64,000 nucleotides of DNA, taken from NCBI RefSeq assembly GCF_902488535.1, contig NZ_CABTWO010000009.1:21542-85541 (forward strand), read 5' to 3'. The notes beneath the pieces are model-generated. The model ran no database searches and had not been told where the DNA came from. It was given only the letters and a program-made list of their open reading frames with translations. Below, piece by piece: positions 17,883 to 27,468 of the stretch. Each line of letters starts with the position of its first letter. The first letter of the stretch is position 1. The translations under genes and the position numbers were made by a program. The stretch comes from an uncultured Mobiluncus sp. Its GTDB lineage: Bacteria > Actinomycetota > Actinomycetes > Actinomycetales > Actinomycetaceae.

Positions 17883-18683
17883 ATGACCATCACCGACCAC
17901 CAATACGAGGACTTGCTAGCCGACATTATGTCTCACGGCGTGGAAAAAGCCGACCGTACCGGAACAGGAACCCGCTCAATTTTTGGGCGCCAACTGCGCT
18001 ACGACCTCTCGCAGGGCTTCCCCGCCATCACCACCAAGAGTCTGTACTGGCACGGGGTGGTCGGCGAGCTGCTGTGGTTCTTGCAGGGGGGGACGAATAA
18101 CCGCTGGCTAAAGGAAAACAATATCCATATCTGGGACGAGTGGGCGGACGAATCCGGTGATTTGGGGCCCATCTACGGCCACCAGTGGCGTGCCTGGCCC
18201 ACCGCGGCCGGTCCGGTGGATCAGGTGAAAAACCTGCTCGATACATTGCGAAACGACCCTTCTTCCCGGCGGATGCTGGTGTCGGCTTGGAACGTTTCGG
18301 AGTTGGAACGGATGGCGCTGGCTCCCTGCCACGCTTTCTTTCAATGCTGGGTCGGGCAAGGCCGGCTCTCCCTGCAGATCTACCAGCGTTCGGCGGATAT
18401 GTTCCTGGGGGTGCCTTTCAACATCGCCTCCTATGCCTTGCTGACCCATATGCTGGCTCAACAGTCTGATTTACAGGTCGGCGAACTCGTGTGGACCGGC
18501 GGAGACTGCCACATCTATGCCAACCACGTGGACCAAGTCACCCAGCAGCTGTCTCGTGAGCCGTACCCCTTCCCCACTCTGGAACTGGATAAAGCCGACT
18601 CCATTGACGGCTACACTTTTGACATGATTCGTCTGGCGAATTATCAACACCACCCAAAGATTTCCGCTCCCGTAGCGGTCTGA
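17883..18683 (+). CDS. thyA: Thymidylate synthase
   Basis: A 266-residue ThyA, making dTMP from dUMP with methylene-tetrahydrofolate. The nucleophile Cys149 is in LAPCHAFFQCWV; the R-G-T phosphate loop (DRTGTGTRSIFG) and the C-terminal folate-binding region PKISAPVAV are present. Length is normal for the short bacterial form. It is followed after one base by folA, which recycles the dihydrofolate it produces. Confidence 0.97.
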   Translation: MTITDHQYEDLLADIMSHGVEKADRTGTGTRSIFGRQLRYDLSQGFPAITTKSLYWHGVVGELLWFLQGGTNNRWLKENNIHIWDEWADESGDLGPIYGHQWRAWPTAAGPVDQVKNLLDTLRNDPSSRRMLVSAWNVSELERMALAPCHAFFQCWVGQGRLSLQIYQRSADMFLGVPFNIASYALLTHMLAQQSDLQVGELVWTGGDCHIYANHVDQVTQQLSREPYPFPTLELDKADSIDGYTFDMIRLANYQHHPKISAPVAV

Positions 18684-18696
18684 AGTGAGAGGCAGC

Positions 18697-19338
18697 ATGG
18701 TCGGCTTAAACCCTGGCGCAAATAAACCGGTGCACAACCCCTACGGATGGACTCCGCCCGTCACTCCTGACTCGGCACCCGCCCCGGAGGGTTCCCCGTC
18801 GGGGTCACGCGCCGGACACGGCATCGGTGTGCTGGGAATGATTTGGGCCGAGGACAAGGCACAAGTGTTGGGAGCTGGCGGCAAGATGCTGTGGCACGTC
18901 CCCGCGGACTTTAAACATTTCAAAGACACCACCATGGGCAGTCCGGTAATTATGGGGCGCGCCTCATTCCTCTCTCTGGGACAGGCTTTGCCCGGTCGGC
19001 GTAATATCGTGCTTACCGGGTCTCGCGAGTTCACTGCCCCTGACATTGAGGTCGCGCACAGCCTTACGGAGGCTCTGGAACTTTGTGCCGACACCCCCCA
19101 GGTGTGGATTACCGGCGGAGCCAAAGTTTATCGCGAAGTCATGGAGCTGGGACTGGCGGATTTGCTGGTGGTCACCCAACTGGACATGACCGCTATAGTG
19201 CCTCCCATGAGCACGGTGGCTTACGCCCCGGTCATCGACCCGGTTCGCTGGCAACTGGACCTGACCCGTTCGGACGAAAACTGGCGCCCGAAGTCCGGGG
19301 ACGCCGCCTGGCGGGTACGCTACTTCATTCCCCGCTAG
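18697..19338 (+). CDS. folA: Dihydrofolate reductase with N-terminal extension
   Basis: DHFR reduces the dihydrofolate made by ThyA. The core starts near residue 45 with GVLGMIWAEDKAQVLG and shows MLWHVPADFKHFKDTTMGSPVIMGR and ITGGAKVYREVMEL. The protein is 213 residues, about 45 longer than usual, the excess being a proline, serine and glycine-rich N-terminal leader. I start at ATG 18697 with GAGAGG upstream; a GTG at 18685 is the other option. A later start at the domain edge is also possible, since the leader has no known function. Confidence 0.92.
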   Translation: MVGLNPGANKPVHNPYGWTPPVTPDSAPAPEGSPSGSRAGHGIGVLGMIWAEDKAQVLGAGGKMLWHVPADFKHFKDTTMGSPVIMGRASFLSLGQALPGRRNIVLTGSREFTAPDIEVAHSLTEALELCADTPQVWITGGAKVYREVMELGLADLLVVTQLDMTAIVPPMSTVAYAPVIDPVRWQLDLTRSDENWRPKSGDAAWRVRYFIPR

Positions 19339-19357
19339 AGCCTTCGTTCGCAAAAAT

Positions 19358-19409
19358 CGGCGGGTCCGGTCACACCGAACGTTACTTCGGCACGATTCCG
19401 AACCCGCCG
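19358..19409. terminator. Hairpin between convergent folA and aldehyde dehydrogenase
   Basis: CGGCGGGT (19358-19365) pairs with ACCCGCCG (19402-19409); a smaller CCGAA/TTCGG hairpin sits in the loop. There is no long T-run, so this is a candidate shared terminator between convergent genes. Confidence 0.4.
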
Positions 19410-19428
19410 TAAAGACGAAAATGCGTCC

Positions 19429-21048
19429 CTAGAGATGCAGCCGCCGCATAGCTTTCAGGGCGAATTTCAGTACCTTGACGTATTGTTCCTGGCTCAAGCC
19501 CATAATCGGTGCAATCGGTACTGCGCGGTTTTGCACCGCGATAGTGCGCGATTCCATGTATTTATGGATGCCCTCTATCCCGTGACGACGCCCCAAGCCG
19601 GAATCTTTCCAGCCACCCATGGGAGCATCGGTGGAACCCCAGGCGGCGGTGAATCCCTCGTTGACATTGACCGTGCCGGCCTCAATCCGGCGAGCTACTG
19701 CCACAGCGTGAGCCGGTTTGCCCCAAACCGAGGCATTCAAACCGTAATTCGTGTCATTAGCCAGGGCGATAGCCTGTTCATCGGTGTGGAAACGATACAG
19801 CGACACCACGGGACCAAAAGTCTCATGGTCGTACAGGGTCATTCCCTCCTCGACACCTTCCAGAAGGGTGGGGGCATAGGCGGTGTAGCTAATTTCGGGC
19901 AGTGCGTGGCCGCCGGCCAGAGCTACCGCGCCCTTGCTCAGAGCATCCTGAACTTGGGTATCAATCGTTTCGAGCTGGTGGTCGGAAACTAAGACCCCCA
20001 TATCGGTCTCCCAATCAAAGGAAACCGCAATCTTCATATCGTTGATACGTTTGACGAGCTTGGCCTTGAACTCGTCGTAAATCGAGTCTTGGACATAGAG
20101 ACGCTCAATCGAGACGCAAAGCTGGCCGGTGTTGGCGTAGGCGGACCGCACCAGTCCTGCCACCGCATCGTCGACTCGCGCGTCCTCCAGCACTATCATC
20201 GGGTTCTTGCCGCCCAGCTCAGCCGAAACCCCAATCAGGTTTTCGCCCGATTGCTTGGCAATAATCCGGCCGGTGGCGGTAGAACCGGTAAACATCATAA
20301 AATCGACTTGTTCAATGAGCGGGGTTCCCAGTTCGGAGCCGCGTCCGGGCACCAAAATGAATAAATCGGGGTCCAACCCGGCCTTGACCATCAGGGCTTT
20401 ACCGACCACCACTGACAACGGGGTGTTGGAATCCGGCTTGGTCACGATGGCATTACCAGCCGCCAGAGCCGCGATAGCGTCCGTAATCCCCATCGACAGT
20501 GGGTAGTTCCACGGCGCAATTACCCCCACAACGCCCTTGGGCTCATACATTACGAAAGTGCGCGTCACGCCGGGAAAAGCCCCGCGACGGCGCTCGTCGC
20601 GAACCGCGTGAGAGAGGGTGCGCGCATAGTAGCGGCAGTTCAGGGCAATATCCTGGATTTCGTCATAAGCGTGGTAGCGGGACTTGCCGGTTTCCCACTG
20701 AATCACGTCGAGGATTTCGTCCATGTGCTGCCACAGCACGTCATGAAGTCTGTACAAAAACTGCGCCCGGGTGGCGGCGGGAGCCTTGCCCCAGCGCCGC
20801 CCCGCACTGCGAGCACGCACTATGGCCTGGTCCAAGTCGGCCAGGGTGGCTTGGGGAACCCCGAAAGCATCAATGCCGGTAAACGGCGACTGTACGGCCC
20901 GTAACGGACGACCTTCCGGCAGCCCTACCACCCGCTCCAGGTTTGGCACCAAGCTGCGGAAAGAAGCCTCACAGCGCTGGTGCATCTGATGTGCTTGGGC
21001 TTCGGCCTGGGCAGAAGGGTAAATGGTCTTTGTTTCCGTATCGGACAT
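19429..21048 (-). CDS. Succinate-semialdehyde dehydrogenase-type aldehyde dehydrogenase
   Basis: A 539-residue NAD(P)-dependent aldehyde dehydrogenase. Visible features are the Rossmann segment VVGVIAPWNYPL, the catalytic glutamate in SAELGGKNPM and the nucleophile cysteine in NTGQLCVS. The sequence, with an N-terminal extension of about 45 residues before the PFTG segment, resembles the actinobacterial GabD2 group that oxidises succinate semialdehyde. Substrate choice cannot be read with certainty. AAGGAG precedes the ATG. It stands alone between folA and tyrS, on the opposite strand to folA. Confidence 0.85.
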   Translation of the reverse strand: MSDTETKTIYPSAQAEAQAHQMHQRCEASFRSLVPNLERVVGLPEGRPLRAVQSPFTGIDAFGVPQATLADLDQAIVRARSAGRRWGKAPAATRAQFLYRLHDVLWQHMDEILDVIQWETGKSRYHAYDEIQDIALNCRYYARTLSHAVRDERRRGAFPGVTRTFVMYEPKGVVGVIAPWNYPLSMGITDAIAALAAGNAIVTKPDSNTPLSVVVGKALMVKAGLDPDLFILVPGRGSELGTPLIEQVDFMMFTGSTATGRIIAKQSGENLIGVSAELGGKNPMIVLEDARVDDAVAGLVRSAYANTGQLCVSIERLYVQDSIYDEFKAKLVKRINDMKIAVSFDWETDMGVLVSDHQLETIDTQVQDALSKGAVALAGGHALPEISYTAYAPTLLEGVEEGMTLYDHETFGPVVSLYRFHTDEQAIALANDTNYGLNASVWGKPAHAVAVARRIEAGTVNVNEGFTAAWGSTDAPMGGWKDSGLGRRHGIEGIHKYMESRTIAVQNRAVPIAPIMGLSQEQYVKVLKFALKAMRRLHL

Positions 21049-21160
21049 TACAGTCTCCTTTGACAGTTCAGTATCACACCACTGGGATTTAAACCCATTT
21101 TAGGACAGATTGCCTATCTACGAAAGGTGAACGCGGAATTGGAAAATGTCTGCGTTACCT

Positions 21161-22423
21161 TCATTCGGTAACGGCTACGCCGAGCTGCCGTTTGCCCTTC
21201 CGGAACAAGACGACCCCGCCGGGCAGCACATCAGCAGCGGTAACGACCCGGCTTTCGTCCTCGACTTTTTCATTATTCAGGTACGCGCCCCCGGAGGCGA
21301 CAGTACGTTTTGCCGCCCCAATACCCTTTTCCAATCCCGAGTCCACCAACAGGTGCAAAATATTGGTTTCGCCCAGCACGGCTTGGGTGCGCGGCAGGTC
21401 AGCAGTGGCCGCTACCAGGGTTTTCCCGTCTATCTCACGCAAGTCGCCACGTCCGAACAATGCCGTCGAAGCGGCCTTTACCCGCTCGGTCTCATCCGCC
21501 CCATGCACCAGGGTGGTTACGGCTTCGGCCAAAGCCCGCTGGGCGGCACGCTTCCCCGGGTTTTGCTTCGTTTCGGTTTCCAACGCCTCGATTTCCTCGC
21601 GGCTCAGGAAAGTAAAGACTTTCAGCAGGTTGACCACGTCGGCATCCTCGGTGTTCAACCAGAACTGGTAGAACGCGTAGGGGCTGAACATCTCCGGGTC
21701 GAGCCAAATCGCCCCGCCTTCGGATTTACCGAACTTGGTACCGTCAGACTTGGTAATCAGAGGCGTGGTCATCACGTGAACATCTTTGCCTTCAATCTTG
21801 CGAATCAGGTCCATGCCGCCAACCAGGTTGCCCCACTGGTCGTTACCCCCGGTTTCCAACGTGACACCGTACTTGCGGTACAGCTGCAGGTAGTCATTGG
21901 CTTGCAGGATTTGGTAGGAAAATTCTGTAAAAGAAATGCCTTCTTCGCTCTTGAGCCGCCGCGCCACTGCGTCCTTGGACAGCATGGTGCCCATCCGAAA
22001 GTTCTTACCTAGGTCACGCAGCAAATCAATCGCGGACAGGGGCGCGGTCCACTCCAGATTGTTGACCATTCGCGCCGGATTATCACCCTCGAAATCGAGG
22101 AAACGCTCGATTTGGTGCTGCAGACGATCCGCCCAACCCGCCACAGTTTCCTTGTCCTGCAGTTGGCGTTCCGAAGTCATGCGCGGGTCGCCAATCAAAC
22201 CGGTCGCACCCCCAACCAAGGCGATGGGATGATGTCCCGCCAGCTGCAGATGGCGCATCATGATGAGCTGCACCAAGTGTCCGTGATGCAAGGATGCTGC
22301 GGTGGGGTCGAAACCACAATAGAACGTGAGCGGACCTTCGTTCAAAGCCCGGCGCAACGCGTCCAAATCGGTGTGTTGCTTAATCAGGCCCCGCCAAGTC
22401 AGTTCGTCAATCAGATCGCTCAC
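21161..22423 (-). CDS. tyrS: Tyrosyl-tRNA synthetase
   Basis: A 420-residue class I synthetase charging tRNA-Tyr. The HIGH-type motif is HHGH at about 46-49, KFGKS is at 230-234, and a C-terminal S4 RNA-binding domain is present (ending FRKGKRQLGVAVTE). I start at the GTG at 22423, which has AAGGAAG five bases upstream; a TTG at 22438 lies within that ribosome site and is less likely. Confidence 0.95.
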   Translation of the reverse strand: MSDLIDELTWRGLIKQHTDLDALRRALNEGPLTFYCGFDPTAASLHHGHLVQLIMMRHLQLAGHHPIALVGGATGLIGDPRMTSERQLQDKETVAGWADRLQHQIERFLDFEGDNPARMVNNLEWTAPLSAIDLLRDLGKNFRMGTMLSKDAVARRLKSEEGISFTEFSYQILQANDYLQLYRKYGVTLETGGNDQWGNLVGGMDLIRKIEGKDVHVMTTPLITKSDGTKFGKSEGGAIWLDPEMFSPYAFYQFWLNTEDADVVNLLKVFTFLSREEIEALETETKQNPGKRAAQRALAEAVTTLVHGADETERVKAASTALFGRGDLREIDGKTLVAATADLPRTQAVLGETNILHLLVDSGLEKGIGAAKRTVASGGAYLNNEKVEDESRVVTAADVLPGGVVLFRKGKRQLGVAVTE

Positions 22424-22547
22424 GTTTACTTCCTTCAATAGTTCGTAGTCGTCGCGTTTTCACGCCCCTCTATGCTACCGGGTTTGCCGCGCACACAAAA
22501 AGGCCGGGGAACGGCTCGACGCACAAGCTCGGGGGATACACAGCTGA

Positions 22548-22573
22548 CCCCAGGAACATCGCGGTTCCTGGGG
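22548..22573. terminator. Hairpin downstream of the alanine symporter gene
   Basis: CCCCAGGAAC (22548-22557) and GTTCCTGGGG (22564-22573) form a perfect 10-bp stem with a six-base loop just after the symporter stop codon at 22591. No T-run follows on the minus strand. Confidence 0.5.
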
Positions 22574-22590
22574 CTAACTGATTGTTCAGA

Positions 22591-24141
22591 TTAGTCTCCG
22601 TGTTCCCAGGAAGTGGGGTCACTGGAAATGTTGCGTCCCTGCGCGATAGCTTCTTTCGTCCAAATATCGGTGGGAAGCTCACCAGGAAGGAACTTATTGT
22701 CAGTGGAACAGAACTGAATTTCGTCCTCACTCTTAGTTTCCAGTTGGTGCTGGTAATCCTTGAGAGCACCCAGAGCCCACTTGAACAGCAGGGTACAAGC
22801 CACCAAGTTCATGATGGCCATCAACCCCGCGGTCCAGTCGCCCAAGTTCCACACCATTTTCAAGGAAAGCACTGAGCCCAGGAACACCGCGATGATGGAA
22901 ATCGCCTTGACGATCCAAGCGTTATTTTCGATACCCAGCAGGTATTTGATGTTGCCTTCGGAATAGCTAAAGTTACCCAGCAAAGTCGAGTAAACGAACA
23001 TAAAGATGACGATGAGAATAATCGGTTTAGTCCAGGGACCCAACGCAGCTAGGGAATCAACCGTGAGGGCCGCGCCGTCAGAGGGCTGTTCAGCCGCATT
23101 CGGATCATAGACGCCTCCGAGCAGCACGATGAAAGCAGTAGCGCTGCAGACCAAAATGGTGTCCACGAATACGCCGAGGGACTGAATCATTCCCTGCTTG
23201 ACAGGGTGGGACACGGTGGCGGTTGCAGCCGCGTTCGGGGCGGAACCCATACCGGCTTCGTTTGAGAACAAGCCGCGCTTCGTGCCGTTCATCAAAGCTG
23301 CAAACAACCCACCTAAGGTGCCGCCTGCTACCGAGTTCACGCCGAAAGCGCCCTGGAAAATCATGGCGAAAACTGTACCGAGTTGTCCGATATTCTCGAT
23401 GATGACAATCAAAGCCAACGTCATGTAAATAACTGCCATCAGCGGAGCCAAGTACTCGGCGATACGCGCCACCGAACGAATCCCGGCAATAAAGAAAGGC
23501 GCGGTGATGGCTACCAGCAACAGCCCGGTGGCGTAGGTTGGCATTCCGAAGTTCGCTTTCGCTAAGCCGGCCAGGGTATTGGCCTGAATCAGCTGGAAAG
23601 TGAAAGCGTAGGTGAAGATGAGCAAAACCGCAAAAACAGAACCCCAGGCACGCGAACCGAGACCGCGCTCAATATAGAAAGCGGGGCCGCCGCGGAAAGT
23701 TCCATCAGGATTGCGGACCTTGAACATCTGCGCCAAGGTCGCCTCGATAAAAGCGCTGGCCATACCGACCAGAGCCACAATCCACATCCAAAAGATGGAG
23801 CCGGCACCGCCCAGGGTAATCGCGAGAGCTACCCCGGCAATGTTGCCGGTGCCGATACGGTCGGCCAACCCCACCGCGAAAGCCTGGAAAGAACTGATGC
23901 CTCCATGGGAGCCTTTTCGGGAACCCATCACGGTTTTCCACATTTTAGAAAACATGGTGAACTGGACAGCACCGGTGCGAATTGTCGCGTAGATTCCGAA
24001 ACCGAGCAGTACCACAATCAGCACATAGCCAATGCTCATGCCATAAACGGTACCGAGGGCATTGGCCACGAGTTGATTAAATTTTTCGAAAGGTGAAAGC
24101 TCCTCGGGCTTCACCGGGACTATTGCTGGAAAAGGCAGCAT
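22591..24141 (-). CDS. Sodium:alanine (AGCS family) symporter
   Basis: A 516-residue membrane protein with about ten or eleven hydrophobic segments. The AGCS signature GSRKGSHGGISSFQAFAVGLADRIGTGNIAGVA is interrupted by nothing, and FSNEAGMGSAP lies further on. AGCS proteins import alanine or glycine with sodium. AGGAG stands five bases before the ATG. It begins eight bases after the AhpD-like gene ends, which follows the oligopeptide transporter, so peptide uptake and amino acid transport appear co-transcribed. Confidence 0.92.
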   Translation of the reverse strand: MLPFPAIVPVKPEELSPFEKFNQLVANALGTVYGMSIGYVLIVVLLGFGIYATIRTGAVQFTMFSKMWKTVMGSRKGSHGGISSFQAFAVGLADRIGTGNIAGVALAITLGGAGSIFWMWIVALVGMASAFIEATLAQMFKVRNPDGTFRGGPAFYIERGLGSRAWGSVFAVLLIFTYAFTFQLIQANTLAGLAKANFGMPTYATGLLLVAITAPFFIAGIRSVARIAEYLAPLMAVIYMTLALIVIIENIGQLGTVFAMIFQGAFGVNSVAGGTLGGLFAALMNGTKRGLFSNEAGMGSAPNAAATATVSHPVKQGMIQSLGVFVDTILVCSATAFIVLLGGVYDPNAAEQPSDGAALTVDSLAALGPWTKPIILIVIFMFVYSTLLGNFSYSEGNIKYLLGIENNAWIVKAISIIAVFLGSVLSLKMVWNLGDWTAGLMAIMNLVACTLLFKWALGALKDYQHQLETKSEDEIQFCSTDNKFLPGELPTDIWTKEAIAQGRNISSDPTSWEHGD

Positions 24142-24149
24142 TTTTTCTC

Positions 24150-24638
24150 CTAACTGGATACTGGCAGATACTTGCGAATCGGGTGATGCGAAGCAATTGA
24201 AATCCTGTTGTTGGCATTAATCATGATGGCGCACCATTCGAGAGCAGCCACCTGAGCTTCGGTAAAGAATGTCTGCGCGCGCTCCCCCACGCTGGAGTTG
24301 CGCACTCCTTCGGGGAGCCTGGTTATGTGCTCAGTCAGCTCCAGTGCGGCCTTTTCTTGAGGGGTGAACAATTCCGTGTCTTCCCTCCAACTGGGCAACA
24401 CATCAATCTGGAGTTGAGTTACACCGGCTTTTAGCGCCCGCGGCACGTGTACAGAAAGGCAAGTCCCACACCTATTCATCTGACTGGCACGTAGACAAAC
24501 GAGTTCAATCAGACTAGCCGGTAGACCGACCTGCTCGTAAACGGGCTTGAGCCTACGAGTCACTTCCTCCATGGCAGCAGCGACTTCAGGAAAGGCTTTA
24601 TCCAAGTACGGTACTCTCCGAGCGGATGTTTCTGTCAT
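24150..24638 (-). CDS. AhpD-like carboxymuconolactone decarboxylase family protein
   Basis: A 162-residue alpha-helical protein with the redox CxxC motif NRCGTCLSVH (Cys57, Cys60) of AhpD and related peroxidases. AhpD-type proteins reduce peroxides or their partners through this disulfide. The start at 24638 is chosen for the AAAGGA upstream; a GTG nine codons earlier is open. It sits between the OPT transporter and the alanine symporter with short gaps; why a thiol protein is placed there is not clear. Confidence 0.8.
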   Translation of the reverse strand: MTETSARRVPYLDKAFPEVAAAMEEVTRRLKPVYEQVGLPASLIELVCLRASQMNRCGTCLSVHVPRALKAGVTQLQIDVLPSWREDTELFTPQEKAALELTEHITRLPEGVRNSSVGERAQTFFTEAQVAALEWCAIMINANNRISIASHHPIRKYLPVSS

Positions 24639-24679
24639 CGAGTTTGTTCCTTTCCGTAAACCCACTTAGACAGGGTCGT

Positions 24680-26716
24680 TTAGGCTTTATCCGTGGAAGA
24701 ATCGTTGATTTCTGAGGCTGGTGTCAGCGCGGACTCGCTGGATTTCTTCATGACCCAGCGGTAGGTAACGGCCAGCAAACCAACAAAAACGACCACTCCC
24801 ACGACTTTTGCGACCGGCGCAAAAGAATCAGGAATGATTCCCAGGGCATCCGCGTTGCTGGTGGCTCCGATGATGCCGGCGTTGAGGATTCCGAATAGTG
24901 AATCGCCCACAATCATGCCGGTAGCCAGCAGCACCCCGAGACGCTTGGACTGTTCCGCCTTTTCTTGGCGTTGCGCCCAACGGTTGTAAATCCAGCCCAC
25001 CAGGGCGCCCAGAGAGATGACCAGGGTGGTCGTGATGTTTAGGTACATGCCCATGCCCACGGCGAGCGGAGCCAGGTTGAAACGACTGACGCGACCCATG
25101 ATTTCATCAATGATGACGATGACGACACCAATCAAAGCCCCCAGACCGAACAGCTGCCAGTTCATGTCCCCGCCAAAAATTCCCTTGGCGATGGTGGACA
25201 GCAGGGTCGCTTGCGGAGCCTGCAGAGCGGTAGTCTCGTCCACGCCTTCCATCCCGGAGAAACCAAAGCTGGTCATCAGCAGCTGCAGGACCGGAGGAAT
25301 CACCACCGAACCGAAAATAACCCCGATGATCAGCGCCACCTGCTGTTTCCACGGAGTAGCTCCGACCAGCTGGCCAGTTTTCAGGTCTTGGAGGTTATCG
25401 TTCGAGATGGTGGCGATGCCGAAGACGATTGCGGTCGTAAACAGCGCGTAGGCGGTCAGTTCGGTGGGGTGGGTCTGGCTGGTGTTGCCGGTCACCAACA
25501 GAATCAGCAGCGAAGCCGCAATAATCACGATGATGCCCACGCCAGAGATAGGAGAATTCGAGGCCCCAATCAGGCCCGCCATATAACCGCAGATACTGGC
25601 AATCAGCAAGCCCAGAACCAGCACAAACAGAATGCTGAGGATGATGAGTGCCGCGAGATGGTGCGAGATAGGCGAATTCCGCAGGAAGTTCCACAACAGC
25701 AAGCCAATGGGAATCATGGACAGCAAGGTGATGCCAGCTACGTACTTGAAAGGAATGTCCTGTTCCGTGAGGGGAACCTGGTTTCCGGTTTCACGCAGTT
25801 TCGAGGATTTTAAGGAGTCCGCGATACCGCGCAGGATGGGCCCGATAATCTTTAGCAGGGTCCACACCGCAGCCACCGCCATGGCTCCGGCACCAATCAT
25901 CCGCACGTCGTGGGCGAAAACCGTGCTGACCACATCACCGAGATCCTGACCGGCAACCTGACCTTGGGTCAGAATCGGCAGCAGAATCCCGTAAGAGAGC
26001 AGCAAACCAACCAGCATCGCGATGCCAACCGCGGGACCAACCAAGTGTCCTACTCCCATCAAAGCCAAAGACAGTGAACCACCAATCATGGTGCCTCCGG
26101 CGCCAATCTTAAAGTTCAAGCTCAAGGACCCCGCGGCAGCTTTTAACGCCGTGAGCAGCGCCATTCCTGCGGAAGCCAGACCACCCCAGATAATCACCAG
26201 CAAACCGCGATGATTTTCCTCTGCGGAACCGCTTTCGTCCCCCACTTTCAACACTTCCGCGGCCGCTACCCCTTCCGGATAGGGCAGGTCGGAGCCGGTT
26301 ACCAGGGCGCGACGCAGCGGGATTGAATACATCACGCCGAGAATGCCGCCGACCATGCACACGGCGGTGGTCTCCCAGTAGGGGAAGCCAGACCAATATC
26401 CCACCATGACCAGGCCAGGAATCACGAAAATAATGGCCGAAAGGGTCCCGGCTGCTGACGCGATGGTCTGGACGATATTGTTTTCCACGACCGTGTGGTC
26501 ATGGAAGTAACGCAGGATGGCCATGGAAATCACGGCAGCAGGGATAGAAGTGGCGAAGGTTAAGCCGACTTTCAATCCGAGATACGCGTTAGCGGCGGTG
26601 AAAATCAGGGTGATTAATCCGCCGACAATAACGGCTCGGAAGGTTAACTCGCGGTAAGGATGAGCGGACTGGGCTCCGGCATTGTTTGTCGCAGCGGCCG
26701 CAGGCTGATTTGACAA
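24680..26716 (-). CDS. OPT family oligopeptide transporter
   Basis: About 678 residues with some fifteen hydrophobic segments and the OPT-family opening YRELTFRAVIVGGLITLIFTA, followed by NAYLGLKVGLTFATSIPAAV and VENNIVQTIASAAGT. Bacterial OPT proteins import small peptides using the proton gradient; some transport metal chelates, so the substrate is inferred. The start is not an ATG: TTG at 26716 has GAAGG about ten bases upstream, while a TTG at 26740 lies before that site. First gene of the operon with the AhpD-like gene and the symporter. Confidence 0.9.
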   Translation of the reverse strand: MSNQPAAAATNNAGAQSAHPYRELTFRAVIVGGLITLIFTAANAYLGLKVGLTFATSIPAAVISMAILRYFHDHTVVENNIVQTIASAAGTLSAIIFVIPGLVMVGYWSGFPYWETTAVCMVGGILGVMYSIPLRRALVTGSDLPYPEGVAAAEVLKVGDESGSAEENHRGLLVIIWGGLASAGMALLTALKAAAGSLSLNFKIGAGGTMIGGSLSLALMGVGHLVGPAVGIAMLVGLLLSYGILLPILTQGQVAGQDLGDVVSTVFAHDVRMIGAGAMAVAAVWTLLKIIGPILRGIADSLKSSKLRETGNQVPLTEQDIPFKYVAGITLLSMIPIGLLLWNFLRNSPISHHLAALIILSILFVLVLGLLIASICGYMAGLIGASNSPISGVGIIVIIAASLLILLVTGNTSQTHPTELTAYALFTTAIVFGIATISNDNLQDLKTGQLVGATPWKQQVALIIGVIFGSVVIPPVLQLLMTSFGFSGMEGVDETTALQAPQATLLSTIAKGIFGGDMNWQLFGLGALIGVVIVIIDEIMGRVSRFNLAPLAVGMGMYLNITTTLVISLGALVGWIYNRWAQRQEKAEQSKRLGVLLATGMIVGDSLFGILNAGIIGATSNADALGIIPDSFAPVAKVVGVVVFVGLLAVTYRWVMKKSSESALTPASEINDSSTDKA

Positions 26717-26971
26717 GGATTTCTCGCCTTCTCTATACAAATAGTTTCAGTTTTTGCCGCCCTCGGTAGGGCTAACAGCTTTTTACACGGGGTCTAAACT
26801 ACCACTATCCTGACCTGTCACACTAAAACCCCTGCTTGAACTGGAAAAAGAAAAACCCATTTTTCGCGCCACACCGCCGCAGCTCCCTTGTGAGCCCGAA
26901 ACTCGAAACCGAGTGAGCTTCGTGTCACGCCTGGAGGTACCCGCAGCGGCGCGGGAGCAATGTCGCGCTAT

Positions 26972-27388
26972 TTAGTTCTGCGTGATGCCGTAATGCCGTG
27001 CAATCGCGGTCAGAATCGGATAGTCGGCGGGCAACCAAGGCAAACTCTCGGAATGTTGAAGGTCGACCCATCGCAGGGACAGATGCGCCGCCCCGACCTG
27101 TGCCACGCTGTGCGGCGCGGGGACGCACAGGTACACGAACATCTGAAATCCCCCGTGAGCAGGCCAAGTTTCCTCCAAGCGCTCCCCCACGATAATTTCC
27201 GCTGACAGTTCCTCACGCAACTCCCGACGCAGGGCTTGTTCGGGAGTTTCTCCAGGTTCGGTCTTGCCACCGGGAAATTCAAAGAAACCCCGCCATTGTT
27301 CGGGATAAGAACGTTGCGCCCCCAGCACCTGTGTCGGCTGGCTGAGGTCGTCCACGATCGCTGCCGCGACCACTATCGGCTGAAACAC
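26972..27388 (-). CDS. Nudix hydrolase, MutT-type
   Basis: A 138-residue protein with a complete Nudix box, GKTEPGETPEQALRREL plus REEL. Its size and the opening IVVAAAIVDDLSQPTQVLGAQR fit the MutT group, which hydrolyses 8-oxo-dGTP to prevent mutation. Activity on other nucleotides is possible. It is divergent from msrA at 27469, with only about 80 bases between them. Confidence 0.87.
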   Translation of the reverse strand: MFQPIVVAAAIVDDLSQPTQVLGAQRSYPEQWRGFFEFPGGKTEPGETPEQALRRELREELSAEIIVGERLEETWPAHGGFQMFVYLCVPAPHSVAQVGAAHLSLRWVDLQHSESLPWLPADYPILTAIARHYGITQN

Positions 27389-27468
27389 GCTTTCGAGTCT
27401 AATAACTCTGTAGTCGGGAGAGAAACCCCGCCCAGGACAATCCCAGCGCGCGGTGACACACTAGGATT

